From assembly GCA_964571275.1 (NCBI GenBank), contig CAZNCQ010000003.1, positions 1-64,000 on the forward strand: DNA of 64,000 bases, in the 5' to 3' direction. This document shows positions 20,936-31,100 of the stretch, one piece after another. How positions within the stretch are numbered: the first letter of the stretch is position 1; each line of letters opens with the position of its first letter. Below the pieces are notes generated by a model. The model was not told where the DNA came from, ran no database searches, and was given only the letters and a program-made list of their open reading frames with translations. Source of the DNA: DASRQZ01 sp964571275. Its GTDB lineage: Bacteria; Myxococcota_A; Polyangia; Fen-1088. The translations under genes were made by a program, and so were the position numbers.

Positions 20936-21748
20936 TCAGTAGAGCGATCCGAGGAACGTCGCGAACGAGTCGGCCACCGCGTAGACGTTGGTGAACCCGG
21001 CCGGCCCCATCCCGTCCGGCCGCGGCCGCCGCTCCGGGAACAGCGCCTCCCAGCGACGCAGGATCTGGTTCTCGTCGAGCTCGAGCGTGTCCTCGCCCTC
21101 GGCCTCGAGGTCGAGCACCATCTCGTCGATCTGCGCGTCCATCCCGCGGCACTCGCGGTCCCAGAACCAGATCCGGGTGTCGCTGGTGTCGGTCACCGAG
21201 AGCAAGAGGAGGTTCTCGTGCGGGTCCGAGGCGATGGGGATCGTGCCCGCCGGCAGCGAATCCGCGTAGGCCTCGCTGACCAGATAGGCCAGGTCGCGCC
21301 GCATCTCCGACGAGAATCCGAGAAAGGACGAGAGCTCTCCCGCCGCGCCGAACGGACCGGCCTCGCGCAGCGGAAACCGCAGCGCCTCGGGGAAGCCGGT
21401 CCATCCGTACGCGCCCACGAAGAGCCGGTAGTCCGCGGGCAGCGCCGCGCCGATCTCCGCCTCGAGCCAGCGCAGGTCGTCCTCGGTCGGGTCGCGGCGG
21501 CTGGCCGGGTCGACCACCTGCCAGCAGCGACGGCGAAAGACCTGATCGGCGACCTCGAGCGCGGTCCCATCACCCCACCCTGCCCCCGCCGGCAGCCGGC
21601 GCGCGCCACGCGGGGCGCAGGTGACGCGCGGGGCGCAGGTGACACGCGGGGCGCAGGTGACGCGCGGGGCGCAGGTGAATCGATGGCTGGCCACCCACGC
21701 CGTCGAGCGGCGGCCGAGCAGATCCGAAATTCCAATTATGTGTTTCAC
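20936..21748 (-). CDS. SUKH (SMI1/KNR4) domain protein
   Basis: About 270 residues from GTG 21748, which follows GGGAG; a GTG further upstream (21802) is possible. The C-terminal two thirds match the SUKH fold: LRWLEAEIGAALPADYRLF, GTIPIASDPHENLLLLSV, DTRIWFWDRE and TFLGSLY at the end. The N-terminal part carries a CAPRVT repeat encoded by an 18-bp tandem array (21608-21679), so the true start could also lie after it. SUKH proteins are often immunity proteins against secreted nuclease toxins or act in other protein-protein roles. No toxin gene is visible beside it; the downstream partner is a TMEM175-like membrane protein. Confidence 0.75.
   Translation of the reverse strand: MKHIIGISDLLGRRSTAWVASHRFTCAPRVTCAPRVTCAPRVTCAPRGARRLPAGAGWGDGTALEVADQVFRRRCWQVVDPASRRDPTEDDLRWLEAEIGAALPADYRLFVGAYGWTGFPEALRFPLREAGPFGAAGELSSFLGFSSEMRRDLAYLVSEAYADSLPAGTIPIASDPHENLLLLSVTDTSDTRIWFWDRECRGMDAQIDEMVLDLEAEGEDTLELDENQILRRWEALFPERRPRPDGMGPAGFTNVYAVADSFATFLGSLY
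21608..21679. repeat. Four 18-bp tandem repeats in the SUKH gene N-terminal region
   Basis: Four copies of CGCGGGGCGCAGGTGA plus two variable bases, nearly identical. If translated in the SUKH frame they give the hexapeptide CAPRVT repeated. Either a Cys-bearing linker or untranslated leader. Confidence 0.85.
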
Positions 21749-22034
21749 GACGTCTCCCAAGCGAGGCGAAGGGAAAGGCAATCCATATGCCGGCGCCGGC
21801 ACCCGTCGGAAACGTCAACAGTCATCTGCCTGACTCTTTTGGTCGCCGCAGGCCGGTAAACCGGCTCACGGTCGAGGTGCCGAAGCCGTGCTCGTGAATG
21901 TTCCGTACCACCAATCGCGATCACGTGCACGTTCGGGTTCCGCGCTCGGGGAGATGGCGGCGGGCGCGCGAAGTTACGTACTTCACTCGTGAACGAAACT
22001 TCGGCGATACAGCCCGGAGCGCAAAGTAGCGCCC

Positions 22035-24626
22035 GTGCCACAGCCCCAGCACGAGGACGGAAATCAGCGTGCCCCGTCGACGCGCGAGCCCGCGGACCCG
22101 AGCGTCGGCCCCACGATTGGCAGCAGCGACCGCAAGAGCGTCGTCGCTGCCGGAAAACGCGCCAGCCTTCAGGGCGGCGACTTCAAGAAGGCGGTGCTGG
22201 AGCATCTGATTCACACCTGCGCCAAGGAAATTCGAGACGCATCGGCGATGGACCTGTACTACGCGTTCGCGCATACCGTGCGCGATCGGCTGGTGCACCG
22301 CTGGCTGGCGACGCAGCGAACGCACCTCGAGCGCGACGTCAAGCGCGCCTGCTACTTCTCGTCGGAGTTCCTGACCGGCCGCAGCCTGGGACTCTGCCTG
22401 ATGAACCTGGGGCTTTACGAGATCGCCGAGGGCCTCGCCGTTGAACGCGGCTTCGATCTCGGCGCGGTGCTGGAACAGGAAGGCGACCCCGGGCTCGGCA
22501 ACGGCGGCCTCGGGCGGCTCGCCGCCTGCTTCATGGACTCGCTGGCGACCCTGGAGCTGCCCGCCGTCGGCTACGGCATCCGCTACGACTTCGGTATGTT
22601 CGAGCAGAGCATCGAGGACGGCCGCCAGGTCGAGCGCCACGACAACTGGTTGCAGCTCGGCAATCCATGGGAGCTGCCGCGCCACGAGGACGCACAGAAG
22701 GTGCGCTTCTACGGGCGGGTCGAGATGCGCCACGACGACACAGGGCGCCTCATCGCCGACTGGGTCGACGCGCGCACGGTGATCGGCTTGCCGCACGATT
22801 CGTTCATCGTGGGCCATCGCACCGACACGGTGAACACGCTGCGCCTGTGGGCGGCACGCGCGACCCGCGACTTCGACCTGCAGTTCTTCAACGAGGGCGA
22901 CTACCGCCGCGCCGTCGAGGAGAAGATCGACACCGAGAACATCTCCAAGGTGCTCTATCCCAACGACCAGAGCGAGGAGGGCAAGGCGCTGCGCCTCAGG
23001 CAGCAGTACTTCTTCGTCGCCTGCTCGATCGCCGACATCGTGCAACGCTACAAGCGCCGGCACGCGACGTTCGACGCCTTCCCCGACAAGGTCGCGATCC
23101 AGCTCAACGACACGCACCCGGCGATCGCCGTCGCCGAGCTGATGCGCGTCTTCCTCGACGACGAGAAGCTCGACTGGGATTACGCCTGGAACCTGTGCGA
23201 GCGGACGCTCGGCTACACCAACCACACGTTGATGCCCGAGGCGCTGGAGCGCTGGCCGGTGAAGCTGTTCGAACGAATGCTCCCGCGCCACCTGATGATC
23301 ATCTACGAGATCAACCACCGCTTCATGCGCCAGGTGCAGACCCGCTGGCCCGGCGAGACGGATCGCATGCAGCGCATGTCGATCATCGAGGAGGGCGACG
23401 GCAAGAACAAGCAGGTCCGCATGGCGCACCTGGCGACCGTCGGGTCGCACAGCATCAACGGCGTGGCGGCGCTGCACACCGAGCTCATCAAGAGCCACCT
23501 CATGCCCGACTTTCATCAGCTGTGGCCCGAGCGGTTCAACAACAAGACCAACGGAGTCACGCCGCGCCGCTGGGTGCTGTACGCGAACCCGCGGCTCACC
23601 CGCCTGGTCACGTCGCGTATCGGATCGGAGTGGATCGACCGCGACCTGGCGCGGATCACACCGCTGCTCGCGCACGCCGACGACCCGCAATTGCTCGATG
23701 AGCTGTGGGACGTCAAGCAGCAGAACAAGCGCGACCTGGCGGCGCTGGTGCAGCGGCGCACGGGCGTCGAGCTGCCGCCCAACGCGATGGTGGTGATTCA
23801 GATCAAGCGCTTTCACGAGTACAAGCGGCAGCTGCTGGCCTGCCTGCAAATCGTCGCGCACTACATGGCGCTCAAACGCAACCCCGGCGCCGACACCACG
23901 CCGCGCGCGTACATCTTCGCCGGCAAGGCCGCGCCCGGCTACGCGATGGCCAAGCTGCACATCAAGCTGATCAACGACGTCGCCGCGGTGATCAACGCCG
24001 ACCCGGAGGTGCGCGGCCGCCTGGCGGTGGTCTTCCTGCCCAACTATGGCGTGTCACTGGCGCAGGCGCTGATCCCGGCCGCGGACGTGTCGCTGCAGAT
24101 CTCGACCGCCGGCAAGGAGGCGTCGGGGACCAGCAACATGAAGTTCGCGCTCAACGGCGCGCTCACCGTCGGCACGCTCGACGGCGCCAACGTCGAGATC
24201 CGCGAGGCGGTCGGCCCTGAGAACTTCTTCTTGTTCGGTCTCACCACGCCCGAGGTGCACGCGCTGTGGGCCGCGGGCTACGACCCGCGCGCGTTCATCG
24301 CGCGCAGCGCCGTGCTGACCGAGGTGCTCGATCTGATCTCGGGCGGGTTCTTCAGCCTGGGCGAGATCGATCGCTTCAAACCGATCATGGACAACCTGCG
24401 CCACCACGATCCGTTCATGGTGTGCGCCGACTTCGACGCTTACGTCGCCGCCGAAGCGCGCGCCGCGCAGACGTTCCGCGATCCGCGCGACTGGTCGCGC
24501 CGCGCGCTGCACAACATCGTCGGCGGCGCGCGGTTCTCCAGCGACGAGACCGTGCGCCGCTACGCCGACGAGATCTGGCACATCCAACCCGAGAAGACGG
24601 ACCTGGCGTCGATCGGCGAGCCTTGA
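22035..24626 (+). CDS. glgP: Glycogen phosphorylase
   Basis: 863 residues from GTG 22035. Cytosolic enzyme that releases glucose-1-phosphate from glycogen or maltodextrin by phosphorolysis, using pyridoxal phosphate. Full-length for the family: N-terminal CYFSSEFLTGRSLG, GLGNGGLGRLAACFMDSLATL, the active-site block NYGVSLAQALIPAADVSLQ, and the PLP-lysine motif SGTSNMKFALNGALT with the lysine near residue 703. An N-terminal extension of about 50 residues is low-complexity. It is followed after 40 bp by the transglutaminase-DUF2126 gene, with no other glycogen genes in view. The 286-bp gap before it (21749-22034) separates it from the divergent SUKH gene and shows only a possible leader region. 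Confidence 0.97.
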   Translation: MPQPQHEDGNQRAPSTREPADPSVGPTIGSSDRKSVVAAGKRASLQGGDFKKAVLEHLIHTCAKEIRDASAMDLYYAFAHTVRDRLVHRWLATQRTHLERDVKRACYFSSEFLTGRSLGLCLMNLGLYEIAEGLAVERGFDLGAVLEQEGDPGLGNGGLGRLAACFMDSLATLELPAVGYGIRYDFGMFEQSIEDGRQVERHDNWLQLGNPWELPRHEDAQKVRFYGRVEMRHDDTGRLIADWVDARTVIGLPHDSFIVGHRTDTVNTLRLWAARATRDFDLQFFNEGDYRRAVEEKIDTENISKVLYPNDQSEEGKALRLRQQYFFVACSIADIVQRYKRRHATFDAFPDKVAIQLNDTHPAIAVAELMRVFLDDEKLDWDYAWNLCERTLGYTNHTLMPEALERWPVKLFERMLPRHLMIIYEINHRFMRQVQTRWPGETDRMQRMSIIEEGDGKNKQVRMAHLATVGSHSINGVAALHTELIKSHLMPDFHQLWPERFNNKTNGVTPRRWVLYANPRLTRLVTSRIGSEWIDRDLARITPLLAHADDPQLLDELWDVKQQNKRDLAALVQRRTGVELPPNAMVVIQIKRFHEYKRQLLACLQIVAHYMALKRNPGADTTPRAYIFAGKAAPGYAMAKLHIKLINDVAAVINADPEVRGRLAVVFLPNYGVSLAQALIPAADVSLQISTAGKEASGTSNMKFALNGALTVGTLDGANVEIREAVGPENFFLFGLTTPEVHALWAAGYDPRAFIARSAVLTEVLDLISGGFFSLGEIDRFKPIMDNLRHHDPFMVCADFDAYVAAEARAAQTFRDPRDWSRRALHNIVGGARFSSDETVRRYADEIWHIQPEKTDLASIGEP

Positions 24627-24666
24627 CAATGGTCGAGGTTACCTTCATGAACCGCGGTCACAACTG

Positions 24667-27600
24667 ATGTCGATCACCGTCACTCTCCATCACAAGACCA
24701 AGTACCGCTACGACGGGCTCGTGCAGCTGGCGCCGCACGTGGTGCGCCTGCGGCCCGCGCCGCACACGCGCACGCCGATCCTCGCTTATTCGCTGAAGGT
24801 CCTCCCCGAGCAGCACTTCATGAACTGGCAGCAGGATCCGTTCGGCAACTACCAGGCGCACCTGGTCTTCCCGCGCGAGACCCAGGAACTGGAGCTGGAG
24901 GTCGACCTCCGCGCCGAGCTGACGGCGACCAACCCGTTCGACTTCTTCATCGACGAGCACGTCCAGGAGTATCCGTTCCACTACACCGAGGAGGAGCGGA
25001 TCGCGCTGGCTCCCTACCTGGCGATCCTGCCGTCGTCGGGACCGGTCGACCGGCTCGCCGCCGAGCTCCGGCGGGACGTCGCGCGCAAGGACCGGCGCAC
25101 CATCGACGTGCTGGTCGACATCAACCGCCACATCCGCGATCTGCTGCGCTACGAGATCCGCCTGGAAGCCGGCGTCTTCTCGCCCGACGACACGCTGGAG
25201 CGAGGCCACGGCTCGTGCCGCGACTTCGCGTGGCTGATGGTGCAGCTGACACGGCGGCTCGGCTTCGGCGCGCGCTTCGTGTCGGGCTACTCGATCCAGC
25301 TCAAGGCCGACGTCAAGGCGCTCGACGGTCCGTCGGGCGTCGCCGAGGACGTGACCGATCTGCACGCCTGGGCCGAGATCTTCCTGCCCGGCGCAGGCTG
25401 GATCGGCTTCGACGCCACCAGCGGCCTGCTGTGCGCCGAGGGGCACCTGCCGCTCGCGTGCACCGCGGATCCCACGAGCGCGGCGCCGGTCAGCGGCTCG
25501 TACGCGCCCTTCGGCGCCCGCGAGCACGACCCGACGAGCACGACGTTCGCCGTCGAGATGAGCGTCACGCGCACGATCGAGCACCCGCGCGTCACCAAGC
25601 CGTACACCGAAGACACCTGGGCGGCGATCGATCGCCTGGGCCAGACCATCGACGGCGCTCTCGAGGCCAGCGACGTCCGTCTGTCGATGGGTGGCGAGCC
25701 GACGTTCGTGTCGATTGACGACCCCGACGGTGCGGAGTGGAACACGACCGCGCTCGGGGCAAACAAGCGTTACCTCGCGGGGCAGCTCTTCCAGCGCATG
25801 CAGGCGCTCTTCTCGCCAGGGAGCCTGCTTCACTACGGCCAGGGCAAGTGGTACCCGGGCGAACCGCTGCCGCGCTGGGCGCTGACCAGTTACTTCCGCA
25901 AGGACGGCACGCCGATCTGGCGGCGGCCCGAGCTCATCGTGAAGGATCCCGCGCCGGGGACGCGCGCCGTGGCGCCCCACCCCGATGTGCCGCGCGCGTT
26001 GATTCGCACGATCGCGCAGCTGGTGGGCGTCGACGCCGACCAGATCCTGCCGGCGTACGAAGACGGCTTTTACTACGCGTGGAAAGAGCGCCGGCTGCCG
26101 GTGAACACGTCGCTGTCCGACCTGCGGCTCGACGATCCGCAAGAACGCGCGCGTCTGGCGCGCGTGTTCGAGCATGGGCTGACGTCGGTCGTCGGGTACG
26201 TGCTGCCGATCGAGCACGCCGAACACACACGGCAAGGCAATCGCTGGCGCACCGGCGAATGGCCACTGCGCAGCGAACGGCTGCTGTTGATCCCGGGCGA
26301 CTCGTCGCTCGGGTACCGGCTGCCCATCGATGGACTGCCCTGGATCAGCGCCGAGCTGCGCCAGCAGATGCACGAGATCGATCCGTTCGGAAAGCTACCG
26401 CCGCTGCCGGCGGTGCACCGGCTGCAGCAGCCGGGGACGCGCGCACCGTGGGGCTATGAATCGGCGCGCGGCGGCGACGGCGCGCCGCTCCCCGACCCGC
26501 GATTGGCCGGCATGGGCGCCGATGGGCCGGGGCGGCGCGCGCCGGCGGGCAGCGCGGCGGGCGATGATCCGTTCTCGCCGCGCGCGCAGCCGCAGAGCTG
26601 GGACGCGACCGTGCGCACCGCCCTCTGCGTCGAGGTCCGCGACGGTATCTTGCACATCTTCATGCCGCCGATCGCCAGCACCGAGGGCTACCTGGAGCTG
26701 GTCGCCGCCGTCGAGGAGGCCGCGCGCGCCCACGACACACCGGTGCGCGTCGAGGGCTACGCGCCTCCGCGCGATCCGCGCATCGGCCAGTTCGCGGTCA
26801 CGCCCGATCCCGGCGTCATCGAGGTCAACATCCACCCGGCGCTGTCGTGGAAGCAGCTCTCCGAGAACACGACGGCGCTCTACGAAGAGGCGCGGCTCAC
26901 CCGCCTCGGGACCGAGAAGTTCATGATCGACGGCCGCCACACCGGCACGGGCGGCGGCAACCACGTCGTGCTCGGCGGGCCGATGCCGGCCGACAGTCCG
27001 TTCCTGCGCCGCCCCGATCTGCTGCGCAGCATGATCGGCTACTTCGTCAATCACCCGTCGCTGTCGTACTTCTTCTCGGGCATGTTCGTCGGGCCGACCA
27101 GCCAGGCGCCGCGCATCGACGAGGCCCGGCAAGAGAGCATCGACGAGCTCGAGATCGCGTTCCGCCAGATCGACGCGAGCCCGGCGGGGCCAGTGCCGCC
27201 CTGGATCGTCGACCGCATCTTCCGCAACCTGCTGGTCGACGTCACCGGCAACACCCACCGGTCCGAGCTGTGCATCGACAAGATGTTCAGCCCCGACAGC
27301 TCCAGCGGGCGGCAAGGACTGCTCGAGCTGCGATCATTCGAGATGCCGCCCCACGCGCGCATGAGCCTGGTGCAGCAGCTGTTGCTGCGCGGCCTCGTGG
27401 CGACGTTCTGGCGGCAGCCCTACCGCCGGCCACCCGTGCGCTGGGGAACGGCGCTGCACGATCGGTTCATGCTGCCGCACTTCCTGGCGCAAGATCTCGG
27501 CGACGTCGTCTACGATTTGAATGAAGCGGGCTATCCGTTCAAGCCCGAGTGGTTCACGCCCCACTTCGAGTTCCGCTTCCCGGTCGCGGGGCGCGTGAAT

Positions 27601-28125
27601 GCGGCGGGCATCGCGCTGGAGCTGCGCCAGGCGATCGAGCCCTGGTCAGTGATGGGCGAAGAGGCGAGTGGCGGCGGGCAGGTGCGCTTCGTCGACTCGT
27701 CGCTGGAGCGCGTGCAGATCAAGGTGCAGAACTTCATCCCCGAGCGCTACGTCGTCGCCTGCAATCAGCAAGCGATCGCGCTGCAGCCGACGGGAACCAG
27801 CGGCGAGCTGGTCGCGGGCGTGCGCTACCGCGCCTGGCAATTGCCAAACGCGCTGCACCCGCGCATCGGCGTGCACGCGCCGCTGACCTTCGACCTCGTC
27901 GACACCTGGACGGGACGAGCGGTCGGCGGCTGCACCTACTACGTCTCGCACCCCGGTGGGCGCGCGCACGACGACCGCCCGGCCAACGCGCTCGAGGCCG
28001 AGGGCCGCCGTAGCTCGCGCTTCTACGCCTTCGGCCACACCCCGGGCGCGCTGCCCGAGACGGTGTGGCAGGAGATGCCCCGCGGGGCGAAGGGCTTCCC
28101 ACTGACGCTGGATCTACGGCGGTAA
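24667..28125 (+). CDS. Transglutaminase-like protein with C-terminal DUF2126
   Basis: 1152 residues from ATG 24667. N-terminal bacterial transglutaminase N-domain (LHHKTKYRYDGLVQLAPHVVRLRP, about 1-130), then a transglutaminase-like core with catalytic triad Cys184 (GHGSCRDF), His233 (DLHAWAEIF) and Asp249 (GFDATSG). The remaining two thirds match the DUF2126 region that usually follows this core (LSMGGEPTFVSIDD at about 338; IDGRHTGTGGGNHVVLGGP at about 757). In many bacteria such proteins sit beside alpha-E and circularly permuted ATP-grasp genes, thought to make a peptide-like product. Those partners are not here; glycogen phosphorylase is the neighbour. Likely cytosolic, no signal peptide. 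Reaction not established. Confidence 0.9.
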   Translation: MSITVTLHHKTKYRYDGLVQLAPHVVRLRPAPHTRTPILAYSLKVLPEQHFMNWQQDPFGNYQAHLVFPRETQELELEVDLRAELTATNPFDFFIDEHVQEYPFHYTEEERIALAPYLAILPSSGPVDRLAAELRRDVARKDRRTIDVLVDINRHIRDLLRYEIRLEAGVFSPDDTLERGHGSCRDFAWLMVQLTRRLGFGARFVSGYSIQLKADVKALDGPSGVAEDVTDLHAWAEIFLPGAGWIGFDATSGLLCAEGHLPLACTADPTSAAPVSGSYAPFGAREHDPTSTTFAVEMSVTRTIEHPRVTKPYTEDTWAAIDRLGQTIDGALEASDVRLSMGGEPTFVSIDDPDGAEWNTTALGANKRYLAGQLFQRMQALFSPGSLLHYGQGKWYPGEPLPRWALTSYFRKDGTPIWRRPELIVKDPAPGTRAVAPHPDVPRALIRTIAQLVGVDADQILPAYEDGFYYAWKERRLPVNTSLSDLRLDDPQERARLARVFEHGLTSVVGYVLPIEHAEHTRQGNRWRTGEWPLRSERLLLIPGDSSLGYRLPIDGLPWISAELRQQMHEIDPFGKLPPLPAVHRLQQPGTRAPWGYESARGGDGAPLPDPRLAGMGADGPGRRAPAGSAAGDDPFSPRAQPQSWDATVRTALCVEVRDGILHIFMPPIASTEGYLELVAAVEEAARAHDTPVRVEGYAPPRDPRIGQFAVTPDPGVIEVNIHPALSWKQLSENTTALYEEARLTRLGTEKFMIDGRHTGTGGGNHVVLGGPMPADSPFLRRPDLLRSMIGYFVNHPSLSYFFSGMFVGPTSQAPRIDEARQESIDELEIAFRQIDASPAGPVPPWIVDRIFRNLLVDVTGNTHRSELCIDKMFSPDSSSGRQGLLELRSFEMPPHARMSLVQQLLLRGLVATFWRQPYRRPPVRWGTALHDRFMLPHFLAQDLGDVVYDLNEAGYPFKPEWFTPHFEFRFPVAGRVNAAGIALELRQAIEPWSVMGEEASGGGQVRFVDSSLERVQIKVQNFIPERYVVACNQQAIALQPTGTSGELVAGVRYRAWQLPNALHPRIGVHAPLTFDLVDTWTGRAVGGCTYYVSHPGGRAHDDRPANALEAEGRRSSRFYAFGHTPGALPETVWQEMPRGAKGFPLTLDLRR

Positions 28126-28189
28126 CGACCCCGGGAGCCGCGGACTCGCTCGGCTCAAAGCCACCCGCCCGCAGAAGCCGGGGCGTGGA

Positions 28190-31100
28190 CTACGGTGTAA
28201 CGATGACCCAAGCTTGGGACGCGCCGGTGACGGAGCTGAAGCCATAGCCAATCACGGTCTTACCGTTGGAGGAGAGGCCGGTCGGAGTCCCCAGAACGAC
28301 GTTTCCGGCGTCGGCGCCGAGGCTCGCGAGCTTCGCTGACAGAGTCGTCACCGTCCCGTTGACCCAGAGCGACACGCCGTTGGCGGTCGGAGCCGCGACA
28401 GTCGTGCCATCGGCGCTCATCGCGACCGCCCCGAAGCCCGCGGGCAAGCTGGTCAGAGCGGTCGTGCCCGTGCCTAGAAGGACGTTCCAGATGTACGAAA
28501 CGTTATCGTTGGCCCGGATGAGAACCTTGTTGCCATCCGAGCTGACCGCCACTCCGTTCGAGTTGGTCTCCCCCGAGATCAGGGGAACCTGCGTCATCGC
28601 CCCGGTTGCGGACGTCCAGCGGTAAGCCAGGTTGTTGCCGCTCGCGTCGAAGAACGTCCCCACAATCACCGAGCCGTCTATGCTGATGCCGTTCGGCGAG
28701 CTTCCCGTCGAGCCGGCGATCTCGGTGAGAGTGGTCGGATTGTTGCCGGTCACCCACAGACCGGTGTGATTGCTCCCGTCGAAGAGTTGCACCGAGCCGG
28801 TCATGATGGCCGCGGTGGTGCTGGAGGCGACCAGAGCCCCCGAGGTGCCTCCGGCCGGAGGCAGGCCGATAACGACAGCGGCGCTGGTTCCCGGCCAGCG
28901 CACCGGGCTCGAATCACAGTTACCCAACGTGAAGTTTCCGTCAGGGCTCACGCCAGAAACGAAGCAATTGTTGGAGCCCGCCAGAACCTGAAGCGGAACG
29001 GCCCCGGCACGGGTCCAACGGAAGGGAGAGATGCTGCCACCATTGACATTGAGTCCGACGACAACCGTCCCGTTGGCGCTGACGCCGTGGGCTTGGGTAT
29101 TGGCGGCGAGCGCGGTGAAGACCGGCAGGTTGCAGGCGCCAGCCGAGCAAAGCAGGCCGGAGCCGCACAAAGAGTTGTCAGCTGCGTTTTGCGTCGAGCA
29201 AAGGCCGGTGCTGGTCGTGCAAACCGCGACCTGGCACGCCGCGGGCGCGGGGCAAGACGCGGGGGTGGTGCACTTGGCGATGCACGCCGACCCCGAGCAT
29301 GTGAATCCGGTCGCGCAGTCCGTGCTCGATGCGCAGCTGGTCTTGCAGGTGGTGCCGGAGCAGGCGAAGTTGTTCGCGCAGGCGTGAGCACCGGGAAGAG
29401 TGCAGCTGCCCGCCGTTGAGCACGTACCCGGGTCGACCACGTTGAGCCCCGAGCACATCGACGAGCCGCACGATACACTCTGGTACAGACACGTGCCGTT
29501 GGTCTGGCAGGTCCCGGCGCACCCGGTCCCGTTACCCGTGCAGTCGGCGCTGGTGCAGCAACTGGCGGTGGAAATACACGTGTTGCCGCTGGTGGTGCTG
29601 CACAGCTTGAATCCCGACGCGCAGGTGGTACACAACCCCGCGCCCGAGCAGGTGAAGTTTCCGCCGCAGGATGCCGGGGCCGGGGGAACGCAGGTGCCAC
29701 CACTACAAGTACCGGAGGCAACGCGGTTCGTGCCCGAGCAGGTGGGGTTGCTGCAGTTGGGGGTCGGGAGATAGCTGCACACGCCGTTGGTCTGGCAGGT
29801 CCCGCCGCAGACGGAACCGGCACCGATGCAGTCGCTGTTGGTGCAGCACGAGCTCTTCGAAATGCAGGCGCCGCTGCACGAAACGAAGTTGGTCGCGCAC
29901 GGATAGCTGCAGGTGTTCGCCGTCCCGCACACGCCCGTCGTGTTGGGGGGACCGCTGGTGCAGTCGGCGGTGCTGCAGCACCCCGAGGTGGGAATGCAGA
30001 GCGTGGTCCCCGGGCAGTTCTTGAACCCCGAGCTGCAAGCGATACTGCACTTGCCGCTCGTCGCGTCGCAGGCCGCCGAGCCGTTCGACGTGGGCGTGGG
30101 GCACGACGTGCAGGTCGAGCCGCAGAAGGTGGTGCTGGTGTCCGACTGGCAGATGCCGCTGCAGTTGTGCGATCCCGTGGGGCAGACGCCGTTGCAAGCG
30201 TTCGCCGTGGGGATGCAGGCGCCTGCGCACAGCTTGGTCGTGCTCGTGCAGGCCGGCACGCATGCGAGCCCATCGCAGGTGACGGTGCCCCCCGTCGGCG
30301 CCTGGCACGGGGTGCACGACGTCGTATCGTTCGGACCGCAGGTCGCCACAGCTTTGTTGCTGACGCACTTGCCGCCGCACAGGTGGAAGCCGGAGTTACA
30401 TTGCAGCGCGCAGACCCCGCTCGTGCAGGCCGCCGCGCCGTTGGTGTCGGTGGGGCAGTTCACACAGCTGGTGCCGCACCCGCTCGGATCGTTGTCCGCC
30501 GCGCAGCGCGTGCTGGTACCGGTGCCGCAAACGTGAGTGCCCGCGCCGCAGGTGAAGCCGCACGTCGTCCCGCTACAAGAGGTCGAGCTCGCCCCCGTGG
30601 GTAACGAGCAGGCCGTGCACGCCGTCCCGCAACTGTTGACGCTGGTGTCGCTGGCGCAGATGCCGGAACAGTTGTGGGTCCCGCTGGCGCAAACCCCGCT
30701 GCAAGCGGCGTTGCTGGCGATGCAGGTCCCGGCGCACAGCTTCATGCCCGACGGGCAAGCGGGAACGCATTGCGTTCCGTCGCAGGTCACCGAGCCGCCG
30801 GTCGGCTGCACGCAGGCGGTGCACGACGTGGTTCCGCAGCTGCCCACGTCGTTGTTGCTGACGCACTTGCTCCCGCACAGGTGATAACCGCTGCCGCACG
30901 ACAGCGCGCAGTTGCCGCCCAGGCACTGCGCGGTCCCATTCGGGTCGGTCGGACAGGCGGTGCAAGCCATTCCGCATGCCGTCGCGTCCGTGTCGAGAGC
31001 GCATCCCGCACCGCACTTGTGATATCCGGTGGTGCACGCGAAATCGCATTTGCTGCCGTCGCAGCTGGCCTGGGTCGCGCCGGTCGGGACCGCACAAGCC

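Noticed and set aside
28126..28189. Terminator between the DUF2126 and giant Cys-rich genes
   Set aside because: No stem with a T tract could be found in the 64-bp convergent spacer.
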